64,000 nucleotides of DNA, taken from contig NZ_LMPM01000001.1 in assembly GCF_001423845.1 (NCBI RefSeq), positions 2,065,398-2,129,397 of the forward strand, read 5' to 3'. Position numbers and translations under genes: made by a program. The notes beneath the pieces were generated by a model. It was not told where the DNA came from. It was given only the letters and a program-made list of their open reading frames with translations, and searched no databases. The DNA comes from Sphingomonas sp. Leaf357. GTDB lineage: Bacteria; Pseudomonadota; Alphaproteobacteria; Sphingomonadales; Sphingomonadaceae. This document shows, in pieces, positions 9,199 to 18,771 of this stretch (position 1 is its first letter; every line of letters starts with the position of its first letter).

Positions 9199-9218
9199 AT
9201 ATAAAGACATCTTTATAT
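9199..9218. promoter_or_regulatory. palindromic operator upstream of ahcY
   Basis: ATATAAAGA-CA-TCTTTATAT is a perfect inverted repeat of two 9-base arms around a 2-base centre, ending 62 bases before the ahcY start. TATAAA inside it could serve as the -10 element. An ArsR-type regulator of methionine-cycle genes (SahR-like) that senses S-adenosylhomocysteine is known in Proteobacteria and would be the first candidate, but that link is inference. Confidence 0.65.
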
Positions 9219-9280
9219 TTGATCCGGAGCGCCGCAGGGGCTAAGAGCGCGCCAACTTTGACACCTTCCGGAGATATCCC

Positions 9281-10702
<1,422 letters not shown>

Positions 10703-10722
10703 TCGGCGGCTTCGGCTAATGG

Positions 10723-10764
10723 AAAAAGAGGGGCTGCGGAGCGATCCGTGGCCCCTTCTTTTTT
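10723..10764 (+). terminator. intrinsic terminator of ahcY
   Basis: AAGAGGGGC pairs with GCCCCTTCTT (one bulge) around a loop of about 16 bases, followed by TTTTTT. It lies about 20 bases after the ahcY stop. Confidence 0.85.
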
Positions 10765-11052
10765 GCGCGATCGCCGTGCGACTACCGACCGTTGGGATCG
10801 GCGCGATCGCTGTTCGCGCCGGCAAGTGTTCCTGCGTTTTCCGATCTAAGAGCCGGTCTGTTTCCAAGTTCACGATCGTGTCACGCGCGATTGTCGTCGA
10901 GCGAATTCCTGATCGGCTTCGGTTGGACGCCTCGCTGACTAGGTTTGGCCTTGGAAGGAAAACTCGCGTCTGCGGCGTAGGTCAGAACTCTCAATCTTCC
11001 GATAAACAATAGCCGCTTCCCCCGCGGGCAAACACCGGCTTAAAGGGTAGTC
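10765..11052. other. gene-poor spacer between ahcY and divL
   Basis: About 290 bases with no convincing gene. A 97-codon frame spans part of it but its codons are unlike the neighbours and it starts inside the terminator. The divL promoter should lie here, but I see no clear -35/-10 pair. Confidence 0.5.
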
Positions 11053-11103
11053 ATGCAATTGCGTTGCTGTACCCCGCTCGATCTTCCGGACGGCTCGTCG
11101 TGA
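11053..11103 (+). CDS. possible 16-codon leader peptide of divL
   Basis: An ATG preceded by AAAGGG at 5 bases spacing opens a 16-residue frame (MQLRCCTPLDLPDGSS). Its TGA stop overlaps a GTG (as GTGA) that I take as the divL start. The arrangement suggests translational coupling. It may equally be chance; only the ribosome site and the exact overlap support it. Confidence 0.3.
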   Translation: MQLRCCTPLDLPDGSS

Positions 11104-13442
11104 GTGGTGACCTCGCGCCGGTACTGGGCGGCGTCGTGCTGGCGGTCATGATCGCCCTGGCGATGTGGGCGCTGTATCTCGGATTGCGGGCGCAGCGCGG
11201 CGCGACCGCCGCGATCGCCGCCAATGCCCGACTGGAGGCGCTGGTCGGGTCCGCGCCGGCGCTGGCGATGGTGGTCCGCGCCGACGGCCGGCTCGAATTG
11301 CCGGATCGGCTCGCCGACTGGCTCGGGCTGTCGCCCCCTCCGGGCTATCTCGCGGACCTGTCGACCGGGACGACCGGGCTGACCGCGGAGGATGCCGCAT
11401 CGCTGGCCGAGGATGTGGCGGCCGCTCAGAAGGCCGGGCGGCCGTTCACCCGGGCAGTCCAGTCGCAGGGATCGCAGCGCTCGTTGATGATCCACGGCAG
11501 CCGTGCGCCGCGCGATCTGGCGGCGCCGGGCGGGGTGGTGCTGTGGGTGTTCGACGCGACCGCCAGCCAGGCCGAGATCGCGCGGCTGGCTAACGAGGGT
11601 GCCGAGGCGCATGCCGCATTCGATGCGCTGACCGGCCTGATCGAAGCCGCACCCCTGCCGATGTGGTATCGCGGAGCCGACCTGCGGCTGGCGATGGTCA
11701 ATTCGGCCTATGTCGCGGCGGTCGAGGGCGTGGATGCCGAGGATGTGGTGCGGCGCGGAGTCGAATTGGTCGAGGGTTCGGGCGTGGGCGGCCCGCTGGC
11801 CAGTGCGGTGCTGGCGCGCGATACCGATCACCCGCAAATGCAGGCGATGCCGGCGACGATCCGCGGCGCGCGTCGCATGCTGCGCGTGCACGACGTGCCG
11901 TTGCCCGGCGGCGGGGTAGCGGGCTTCGCGGTCGATATCGAGGAACTGGAGCAGGCGCGCAGCGGCATCAAGCGCTTCGGAGATGCGCAGCGCGCGATGC
12001 TCGATCGGCTCTCCGCCGGCGTGGTCCAGTTCGCCGCCGACCGCACGCTGATCTTCAGCAACCAGCCGTTCCAGCGCCTGTTCGCGATGAAGAGCGAATG
12101 GCTGTCCGATCGTCCGGAGTTCGACCGCGTTCTGGAACGCATGCGCGAGGCCAATCGCCTGCCCGAGGTGCGGGACTTTCCCGGCTGGAAGGCGGAGCGG
12201 CGCGACTGGTTCGTGGCGACCGGCGGCGCGATTGAGGAGAATTGGCACCTGCCGGGCGGTGTGCATCTGCGCGTGGTGGCGCAGCCTCTGCCCGATGGTG
12301 GCCTGCTGTTGATCTTCGAGGATCGCACCGAACAGGTGCAGTTGGCGTCGGCGCGCGATACGCTGCTGCGCGTCCGGACGGCCACCTTCGACAATCTGTA
12401 CGAGGCGCTGGGCGTGTTCGCCGCAGACGGGCGGCTGCAGATCTGGAACAACAAGTTCCGCGCGCTGTGGGGCTTCGACGAGGAGTTCCTGTCGACTCAC
12501 CCGCGCGTCGATGCTTTGTCAGAGGCGGCGGCTGCCAAGCTGTCCAATCCGGCGCGGGCACGGCTGATCGGCGATCTTGTGCGCGCCGCGACGGTCGATC
12601 GGCAGCAGCGCGCCGGGCGGGTGGCGTTCGCCGACGGGCGGCATTTCGAATTCGCCGCGGTTCCGCTGCCCGACGGGAACGGGCTGTTCACGATGCTCGA
12701 CATCTCCGACAGCCGGCGGATCGAACGCGCGCTGCGCGACCGCAACGAGGCACTCGAAGCGGCAGACCAAGTAAAGACCGCGTTCGTCGCCAATATGAGC
12801 TACGAATTGCGTACCCCGCTCACCTCGATCAGCGGCTTCGCCGAGATGCTGAGCGAAGGCTATGCCGGCAAGCTGAGCAAGGCGGGCGATTCCTATGTCG
12901 ATGCGATCCTGGAATCGGTCGGGCGGCTCGGCATGCTGGTCGACGAGGTGCTCGACCTGACGCAGAACGAGGGCAAGACGCCACCGCTGGAAATGCTCGA
13001 CGTCGATCTGGAGCGCATCGCGCGCGTGGCGGCGGATGCCTCGGCCACGGTGGCGAAGCGCAAGAAACAGGATTTCGCGGTCGAGATCCAGCCCTCGACC
13101 GGTAGTATCAAGGGCGATGCGGAGCGGTTGCGCCAGGTGATCGAACATCTGTTGAAGCATGCGGTCACCGGAACCCCCGAAGGCGGCCGCATCCTTCTGC
13201 ACACCGATGGCACGGCGGCGGCAGCGCGGATCGTGGTATCGGACGACGGCGCGGGGATGACGCCCGCGGCGGTGGCGCGCGCCTTCGATCGCTTCGCGCA
13301 GGGAGGCGCGGTGCGTGGCGAGGAATTCGGCCTCGGCCTGCCGCTCGCCAAGCAATTTGTCGAGGCGCATGGCGGGACGATCCAGTTGCTGTCCGAGCCG
13401 GGCGAGGGCACCCTGATCACCGTGGAACTGCCGCGCCGGTGA
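11100..13442 (+). CDS. divL: DivL-like PAS sensor kinase homologue with Tyr phospho-site
   Basis: About 780 residues from the GTG at 11100 (a TTG at 11064 would add 12). One N-terminal membrane helix is followed by several PAS-like regions (about 40-550), a HisKA dimerisation helix and a C-terminal ATPase domain (DDGAGMTPAAVARAF, GLGLPLAKQFVEAHGG). In the H-box the phospho-accepting histidine is replaced by tyrosine: NMSYELRTPLTSI, Tyr at about 568. This is the hallmark of Caulobacter DivL, which acts with DivK and CckA to control CtrA and cell polarity. It heads a run of overlapping genes (tsaE, amgK, murU, addB). Confidence 0.88.
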   Translation: MSGDLAPVLGGVVLAVMIALAMWALYLGLRAQRGATAAIAANARLEALVGSAPALAMVVRADGRLELPDRLADWLGLSPPPGYLADLSTGTTGLTAEDAASLAEDVAAAQKAGRPFTRAVQSQGSQRSLMIHGSRAPRDLAAPGGVVLWVFDATASQAEIARLANEGAEAHAAFDALTGLIEAAPLPMWYRGADLRLAMVNSAYVAAVEGVDAEDVVRRGVELVEGSGVGGPLASAVLARDTDHPQMQAMPATIRGARRMLRVHDVPLPGGGVAGFAVDIEELEQARSGIKRFGDAQRAMLDRLSAGVVQFAADRTLIFSNQPFQRLFAMKSEWLSDRPEFDRVLERMREANRLPEVRDFPGWKAERRDWFVATGGAIEENWHLPGGVHLRVVAQPLPDGGLLLIFEDRTEQVQLASARDTLLRVRTATFDNLYEALGVFAADGRLQIWNNKFRALWGFDEEFLSTHPRVDALSEAAAAKLSNPARARLIGDLVRAATVDRQQRAGRVAFADGRHFEFAAVPLPDGNGLFTMLDISDSRRIERALRDRNEALEAADQVKTAFVANMSYELRTPLTSISGFAEMLSEGYAGKLSKAGDSYVDAILESVGRLGMLVDEVLDLTQNEGKTPPLEMLDVDLERIARVAADASATVAKRKKQDFAVEIQPSTGSIKGDAERLRQVIEHLLKHAVTGTPEGGRILLHTDGTAAAARIVVSDDGAGMTPAAVARAFDRFAQGGAVRGEEFGLGLPLAKQFVEAHGGTIQLLSEPGEGTLITVELPRR

Positions 13443-13894
13443 TAGATGCGGTTCGCAATTTGAACGATGCTGAGGCAACCGAAGCGCTTGGCGCGCGGCT
13501 GGCCGGGTTGATCGCGGCGGGCGACGTCATCACGCTCGCCGGGCAACTCGGCGCGGGTAAGACAAGCATCGCGCGGGGCTTGCTCGCTGCGCTCGGCCTC
13601 GTCGGCGAGGCGCCTTCGCCCAGCTTCGCGATCGTGCAGCCATACGCTCCGCCCGAAGTTCGCCTGTCCGTGCTGCACGTTGATCTCTACCGGATCGAGG
13701 ATCTGGCGGAGATGGAGGAGCTCGGCCTGGACGAGGCTTTGGCCGACTCGGCGCTGATCGTCGAATGGCCGGAGCGAGCACCGGACCATTGGCCCGATGC
13801 ACTCGCTTTGTCGCTGGAGATCCTGCCCGACGGGACTCGCGCCTTGACAGCGCAGGTGCCGGCGGCATGGAAGGCGCGATGGCAGCAGACATGA
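13439..13894 (+). CDS. tsaE: tRNA threonylcarbamoyladenosine biosynthesis ATPase TsaE
   Basis: A 151-residue P-loop protein with Walker A GQLGAGKTS at about 35-43 and the family blocks SPSFAIVQPY, LHVDLYRIED and LDEALADSALIVEWPER. TsaE supports TsaB-TsaD in making t6A37 of tRNAs reading ANN codons. The GTG start overlaps the divL stop as GTGA; no ATG is available in frame nearby. Cotranslation with divL and amgK is therefore likely. Confidence 0.93.
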   Translation: MIDAVRNLNDAEATEALGARLAGLIAAGDVITLAGQLGAGKTSIARGLLAALGLVGEAPSPSFAIVQPYAPPEVRLSVLHVDLYRIEDLAEMEELGLDEALADSALIVEWPERAPDHWPDALALSLEILPDGTRALTAQVPAAWKARWQQT

Positions 13895-14856
13895 TCCCTC
13901 CCGCCGGCGCGGCCGATTTTCTTGCCCGGCACGGCTGGGCCGGGGCCGATATCCTGCCGGTCGCAGGCGATGCGTCGTTCCGGCGGTATTTTCGTGCCGT
14001 TTCAGGTGAGCGCAGCGCGATCCTGATGGATGCGCCGCCACCGCACGAAGACCCGCGGCCGTTCATTGCGATCGCCCAGTGGCTGGTCGAGCGTGGCTTT
14101 GCCGCCCCCGCGATCCACGGTGTCGATCTCGATCAAGGGCTCGTGCTGATCGACGATTTCGGCGATGTACGCATGTGCGAGACGGTGAACGACGCACCGG
14201 ACGGGTCGACCGCATTGTACGAGAATGCCATCGATATCCTGATCCGGTTGCGGGGCCACGAGGCAGGCGATGTCCCCGCTTACGATGCTGCCGTGCTGCA
14301 TCGCGAGGCCGATCTGCTGACCGAGTGGTATTGCCCCGCCATCGGGATCATGCCGGATCAGGCGGGGTACGACGCCGCGTGGGATGCGGTGTTCGACGTC
14401 GTTCTGGCCGGCGTGAAAGTCCGCGTGCTACGGGATTATCATGCCGAGAATCTCATGCTGATCGGGGACGGCACGCTCGGGTTGCTCGACTTCCAGGATG
14501 CGTTGGCGGGCCATCCGGCCTATGATCTCGTGTCGCTGCTGCAGGACGCGCGGCGCGATGTCCCGCCCGAACTCGAAGCTGTCATGCTGGAGCGCTACAA
14601 GCAAATAACCGGTGAGGGCGGGGCGTTCGACGCCGCCTATCACGTACTCGGGGCGCAGAGGAACGCGAAGATCATCGGCATCTTTACACGGCTGTGGAAG
14701 CGCGACGGAAAGACGCGGTATCCGACGCTCTGCCCGCGCGTGTGGCGCTATCTGGAGCGGGATCTGGCGCATCCCGCGCTTGCTCCGGTGAAGGCGTGGT
14801 TCGATGCCAATATTCCCGCTGACAAGCGCGGCGACCCGATGCTGATCGCGGCATGA
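13891..14856 (+). CDS. amgK: N-acetylmuramate/N-acetylglucosamine anomeric kinase
   Basis: A 321-residue aminoglycoside-phosphotransferase-fold kinase: GDASFRRYFRA nucleotide loop near the N-terminus, LRDYHAENLMLI catalytic loop with its Asp, and LLDFQDALAGHPAYDL with the metal-binding Asp. Together with murU next door this identifies AmgK, which phosphorylates MurNAc at C1 in the cell-wall recycling bypass that avoids de novo UDP-MurNAc synthesis. I chose the ATG at 13891 because it overlaps the tsaE stop as ATGA. ATGs at 13867 and 13879 are alternatives. Confidence 0.9.
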   Translation: MIPPAGAADFLARHGWAGADILPVAGDASFRRYFRAVSGERSAILMDAPPPHEDPRPFIAIAQWLVERGFAAPAIHGVDLDQGLVLIDDFGDVRMCETVNDAPDGSTALYENAIDILIRLRGHEAGDVPAYDAAVLHREADLLTEWYCPAIGIMPDQAGYDAAWDAVFDVVLAGVKVRVLRDYHAENLMLIGDGTLGLLDFQDALAGHPAYDLVSLLQDARRDVPPELEAVMLERYKQITGEGGAFDAAYHVLGAQRNAKIIGIFTRLWKRDGKTRYPTLCPRVWRYLERDLAHPALAPVKAWFDANIPADKRGDPMLIAA

Positions 14857-15611
14857 AGACGCTCGCGATCCGGCCCGATCCCGGCGGTGACGTGCCGGAG
14901 ACGGCGATGGTGATGGCGGCCGGCCTCGGCAAGCGGATGCGGCCGTTGACGGCGACGCGACCCAAGCCGCTGGTCGAAGTCGGTGGCAAGGCGCTGATCG
15001 ATCATGTGTTCGACCGGCTGCGCAGTTCGGGCGTAAAGCGTGCGGTGGTCAACGTGCATTATCTGGCCGACGCGCTCGAAGCGCATCTGGTGCACCGGGT
15101 AAAGGGCATCGACGTGGTCGTTTCCGACGAACGCGGCGAGTTGCTGGAAACCGGCGGCGGGATCGTCAAGGCGCGCGCAACACTGATGCAGGACGGCAAA
15201 CCGTTCCTCGTCGTCAATTCTGACAATCTGTGGCTCGACGGGCCGACCGATGCGATCCGCGCGCTGGCGGCGCGATGGAATGACGAGACGATGGATGCGC
15301 TGCTGCTGATGGTCCCGCTGGCGCGTGCGCATTGCCATGGCGGGCAGGGCGACTTCCGGCTCGATCCCGACGGCAAGATCGTCGGGCGACGCCTGCCGGG
15401 CAAGCCGGCGCCGTTCGTCTATACCGGCGTGCAGATCCTCTCCCCGCGCGTCATCGCGGACTGGCCGGAAGGGCCGTTCTCGACGATGCTGTTCTGGGAA
15501 CGCGCGATCGCCGCCGGCCGGGCGTACGGCCTCGTGCATCAGGGACTGTGGTTCGATGTCGGCACGCCCGGCGCGATCACGCACGCCGAAGCGTTGATGG
15601 CGGATGGCTGA
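14853..15611 (+). CDS. murU: N-acetylmuramate alpha-1-phosphate uridylyltransferase
   Basis: A 252-residue nucleotidyltransferase with MAAGLGKRMRPLT followed by RPKPLVEVGGKALIDH, the nucleotide-binding signature of this superfamily, and the metal-site NSDN (VVNSDNLWLDG). It uses UTP and MurNAc-1-phosphate to make UDP-MurNAc, the step after AmgK. The ATG overlaps the amgK stop (ATGA). A HMW sugar-nucleotide role other than MurU is possible in general, but the amgK pairing settles it. Confidence 0.92.
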   Translation: MKTLAIRPDPGGDVPETAMVMAAGLGKRMRPLTATRPKPLVEVGGKALIDHVFDRLRSSGVKRAVVNVHYLADALEAHLVHRVKGIDVVVSDERGELLETGGGIVKARATLMQDGKPFLVVNSDNLWLDGPTDAIRALAARWNDETMDALLLMVPLARAHCHGGQGDFRLDPDGKIVGRRLPGKPAPFVYTGVQILSPRVIADWPEGPFSTMLFWERAIAAGRAYGLVHQGLWFDVGTPGAITHAEALMADG

Positions 15612-18579
15612 GGGCCGCAAGCCCTCGCTTTACACGATCCCTGCCCACCGCGCGTTCGCTGATGCGCTCGCTGCCGGGCTGATCCGGCGCGCGGGCGGGG
15701 ACCGAATGCGCCTCGCGCGTGGTTTGGTGCTGCTGCCGAACAATCGCGCGAAACGCGCGGTGACCGACGCGTTCGTGCGGGCAAGCGACGGCGGGCTGCT
15801 GCTGCCCCGGCTGGTGGCGATCGGCGACCCCGAACTGGACGAAGCGGCCGGCGCGGCGATCGATCCCGCCGACGAGCGCGATCCCGTGCCGCCCGCCGTG
15901 CCGCCCTTGCAGCGGCGCATGATCCTCGCGCGGCTCGTGTCCGAGGAACGCGCCAAGGCCGGGCAGCCGGTCGATGCGGCGGAGGCGGTGCGACTGGCGG
16001 GTGAACTGGTCCGCACGCTGGACCAGTTGCTGGTCGAGGAGGTGCCTCCGAGCCGCCTGCGCGAACTGGAACTGACCGAGGAATTGTCGAGCCATTGGCA
16101 AAAATCGCTCGCGCTGTTCGGCATCGTGCTGGATCGCTGGCCGGGCGAACTTGCGCGGCTCAAGCGGATCGATCTGGCGACGCGGCGATCGATGCTGCTC
16201 GACCGCCTGACGGAGCGGTGGAAGTCCGCTGCACCCGCCGGCTTCGTCTGCGCGGCGGGCATCACCGATAGCGCGCCGGCGGTGGCACGCCTGCTGCGCC
16301 GCGTGGCGGAATTGCCCGAGGGGATGGTTGTGCTCGCCGATCTGGCGACCGAGATGGACGAGCGGGAATGGGCGGCGCTGGGGCCGCACGTCGCCGATCC
16401 GGTGACCGGGCGGCGCAAGCGCAGCATCGAAACGCACCCGCAATTCCATCTGAAGCTGCTGCTCGACCGGATGAGCGTGAACCGCGCCGAGGTGGATGTG
16501 TGGCGCGGCGGCAGCGGCGGGGCGGATGCGACGCTGGCACGCAGCCGGGCGGTGGCGAACGCGCTGGCCCCGGCGGATTTCACCGGCAAGTGGACGACGC
16601 TGGATGCCGACCAGCGGCGCTTGTCGGGTATCGTTGCGGCCGAACTGGCGACGCCGGCCGAGGAGGCGCAGGCGATCGCCCTGTCGCTTCGGCAGGCGCT
16701 CGAGAATACCGGTAAAACTGCGGCACTTGTCACTCCGGATCGCGCGCTGGCGCGGCGGGTGGCGGCGCATATGCAGCGCTGGAATATCGAAATCGACGAC
16801 ACCGCCGGCCGGCCGTTGTCCATTCTTCCGCCGGGCACGTTGCTGACCGCTTTGGCCGAAGCGGCGGTGCAGAGGTTCGCGCCGCTCGGGTTGCTGGCAT
16901 TGCTGAAGCATCCGTTGGTGCGGAGCGGAGCGGGGCGGACGGCATGGCTGGACGGCGTGCGAAGTCTTGACCGGGTGCTTCGCGGGCCGAGGCCGGCGGT
17001 CGGGTTGGCGGGGGTCGACGCTCATCTCTGCGCAGCGCCGGAGCGGGAAGTGAAGCGCCGCGCCGAAGCCGCCGCGTGGTGGCCGGAAGCACGCGTCTTG
17101 CTCGCCCCGGTCGAGGCGCTGTTCGCCGGCGGGGCGCAGCCTTTGCCTGCGATGATCGCGGCGTTGCGCGAGACGGCGCAGGCGTTGTGCGGCGACGAAC
17201 TTTGGGCCGGGCCGGCGGGGCGTGCGGCGGCGGAGTTGCTGTCTGATCTGGAAGTGCAGGCGGCGGCGGGGCCGGCTCTGGTCGAACCGGACAGTCTCGC
17301 CCCGTTGCTGAAGACCTTGATGGATGAGATCGCCGTTCGGCCGCCGCAGGGCGGGCATCCGCGTCTGGCGATCTACGGCCTGATCGAGGCGCGTTTGCAG
17401 ACCGCCGATCTGATGATCCTCGGCGGCCTGAACGAAGGCACATGGCCGGGCCAGCCGGCGCCCGATCCGTGGCTTGCGCCGCGGATCCGCAGTGAACTCG
17501 GCTTGCCGGGGTTGGAGCGTCGCGTCGGCGTATCGGCGCATGATCTGTCCGGAGCGCTGGGCGCACCTACCGCGCTGATGACGCGCGCGCGACGCGACGC
17601 GAAGTCGCCCGCCATCGCCTCGCGTTTCTGGCTGCGCTTGCAGGCACTGGCGGGTGAGCGCTTCGAGCGCGCGCGCGCGCTCGAAGCCTGGACGCGCGCG
17701 CTGGATACGCCGGGTGACTACGCGCTCGAGCCGCAGCCTGCGCCGGTGCCGCCGGCCGAACTTCGTCCCAAGCGGATCGCGGTGACGGATGTCGATCGCC
17801 TGAAGGCCGATCCGTATGCCTTCTACGCCAAGCGCATATTACGGCTGGCGGCGCTCGATCCGGTCGATGCCGATCCGAGCGCGACGTGGCGTGGGACGGC
17901 GGTGCACGACGTGCTGGAGGCATGGGCGCGCGAGGACGATTGCGATCCTGCATCGCTGCGCCCACGCGCGCTGCGCATGCTGGCGGACGAGCGCACGCAT
18001 CCGATGATGCGCGCTTTGTGGCAGCCGCGTTTGATGGAGGCGATCGATTGGATCGCGGGCCGGATCATCGAGGGGCTGGAGACCGGGCGCAAAGTGCTGG
18101 CGGTGGAGCAGGAGGGCCGGATCGAGATCGCCGGCGTGACCCTGACGGGCAAGTTCGACCGGATCGATCGCATGGCTGAGGGCGGCCTGGCGGTGATCGA
18201 TTACAAGACCGGGCAGCCCCCCTCCGCTGCGGCGTTGCGCGCGGGGTTCAGCCTGCAACTCGGCTTGCTCGGGCTGATCGCGGAACGCGGCGGATATGAG
18301 GGCATTTCGGGCACGGCGACGGCGTTCGAATATTGGTCGCTGGGACGCAAGGGAGACGGGTTCGGTTACGTCACCTCGCCGGTAGATCCAGAGGGCAAGC
18401 GCGACCGCATCGTCACGTCCGACTTCACCGCCACCGCCGCGCATCACTTTGTCGAAGCGGTGCGCGAATGGCTGACCGGCGACGCGCCGTTCACCGCCAA
18501 GCTGCATCCCGAATATGCGCCCTATGCCGAATACGACCAGCTGATGCGCCGCGACGAATGGTATGGCCGTGAGCGGTAG
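15604..18579 (+). CDS. addB: double-strand break repair protein AddB
   Basis: A 991-residue AddB of the alphaproteobacterial type. The N-terminal helicase-like half lacks a good Walker A, as in other AddB proteins of this class, and the C-terminal RecB-type nuclease has GKFDRIDRM...AVIDYKTGQPP at about 849-872. With AddA it forms the helicase-nuclease that resects DNA ends for RecA loading. It overlaps murU by 8 bases. A 190-base palindromic spacer separates it from addA. Confidence 0.94.
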   Translation: MAEGRKPSLYTIPAHRAFADALAAGLIRRAGGDRMRLARGLVLLPNNRAKRAVTDAFVRASDGGLLLPRLVAIGDPELDEAAGAAIDPADERDPVPPAVPPLQRRMILARLVSEERAKAGQPVDAAEAVRLAGELVRTLDQLLVEEVPPSRLRELELTEELSSHWQKSLALFGIVLDRWPGELARLKRIDLATRRSMLLDRLTERWKSAAPAGFVCAAGITDSAPAVARLLRRVAELPEGMVVLADLATEMDEREWAALGPHVADPVTGRRKRSIETHPQFHLKLLLDRMSVNRAEVDVWRGGSGGADATLARSRAVANALAPADFTGKWTTLDADQRRLSGIVAAELATPAEEAQAIALSLRQALENTGKTAALVTPDRALARRVAAHMQRWNIEIDDTAGRPLSILPPGTLLTALAEAAVQRFAPLGLLALLKHPLVRSGAGRTAWLDGVRSLDRVLRGPRPAVGLAGVDAHLCAAPEREVKRRAEAAAWWPEARVLLAPVEALFAGGAQPLPAMIAALRETAQALCGDELWAGPAGRAAAELLSDLEVQAAAGPALVEPDSLAPLLKTLMDEIAVRPPQGGHPRLAIYGLIEARLQTADLMILGGLNEGTWPGQPAPDPWLAPRIRSELGLPGLERRVGVSAHDLSGALGAPTALMTRARRDAKSPAIASRFWLRLQALAGERFERARALEAWTRALDTPGDYALEPQPAPVPPAELRPKRIAVTDVDRLKADPYAFYAKRILRLAALDPVDADPSATWRGTAVHDVLEAWAREDDCDPASLRPRALRMLADERTHPMMRALWQPRLMEAIDWIAGRIIEGLETGRKVLAVEQEGRIEIAGVTLTGKFDRIDRMAEGGLAVIDYKTGQPPSAAALRAGFSLQLGLLGLIAERGGYEGISGTATAFEYWSLGRKGDGFGYVTSPVDPEGKRDRIVTSDFTATAAHHFVEAVREWLTGDAPFTAKLHPEYAPYAEYDQLMRRDEWYGRER

Positions 18580-18596
18580 AGCGTGCGCCTGCGCGC

Positions 18597-18755
18597 AAAA
18601 AGGAGATTTGCTCGCGCGAAGGCGCGAAGGCGCGAAGATGTTGGATTTGGGAACGGCGTTCGGCGAACATCGATCGGAGACGAAGTGTGATCGCCCTGTT
18701 GGGCAAAGCGAAACCCCTTCGCGTCTTCGCGTCTTAGCGCGAGCAAACCCTCCTC
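18597..18755. repeat. palindromic spacer between addB and addA
   Basis: Outer arms AGGAGATTTGCTCGCG (18601 onward) and CGCGAGCAAACCCTCCT (ending near 18754) are inverted. The left arm carries tandem CGCGAAGG units and the right arm the inverted CTTCGCGT units. It interrupts an otherwise tightly overlapping operon and could form an RNA hairpin that tunes addA expression. Confidence 0.65.
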
Positions 18756-18771
18756 GGCAGCAGCGCCGCTG

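Noticed and set aside
9219-9260. Possible S-adenosylhomocysteine riboswitch before ahcY (GGAGCGCCGC stretch)
   Set aside because: Only a short similarity to the riboswitch core; the pairing partners and total length of the leader do not fit. The palindrome upstream explains regulation better.
10719-11012. 97-codon frame after ahcY
   Set aside because: Begins inside the terminator hairpin and has no recognisable protein features.
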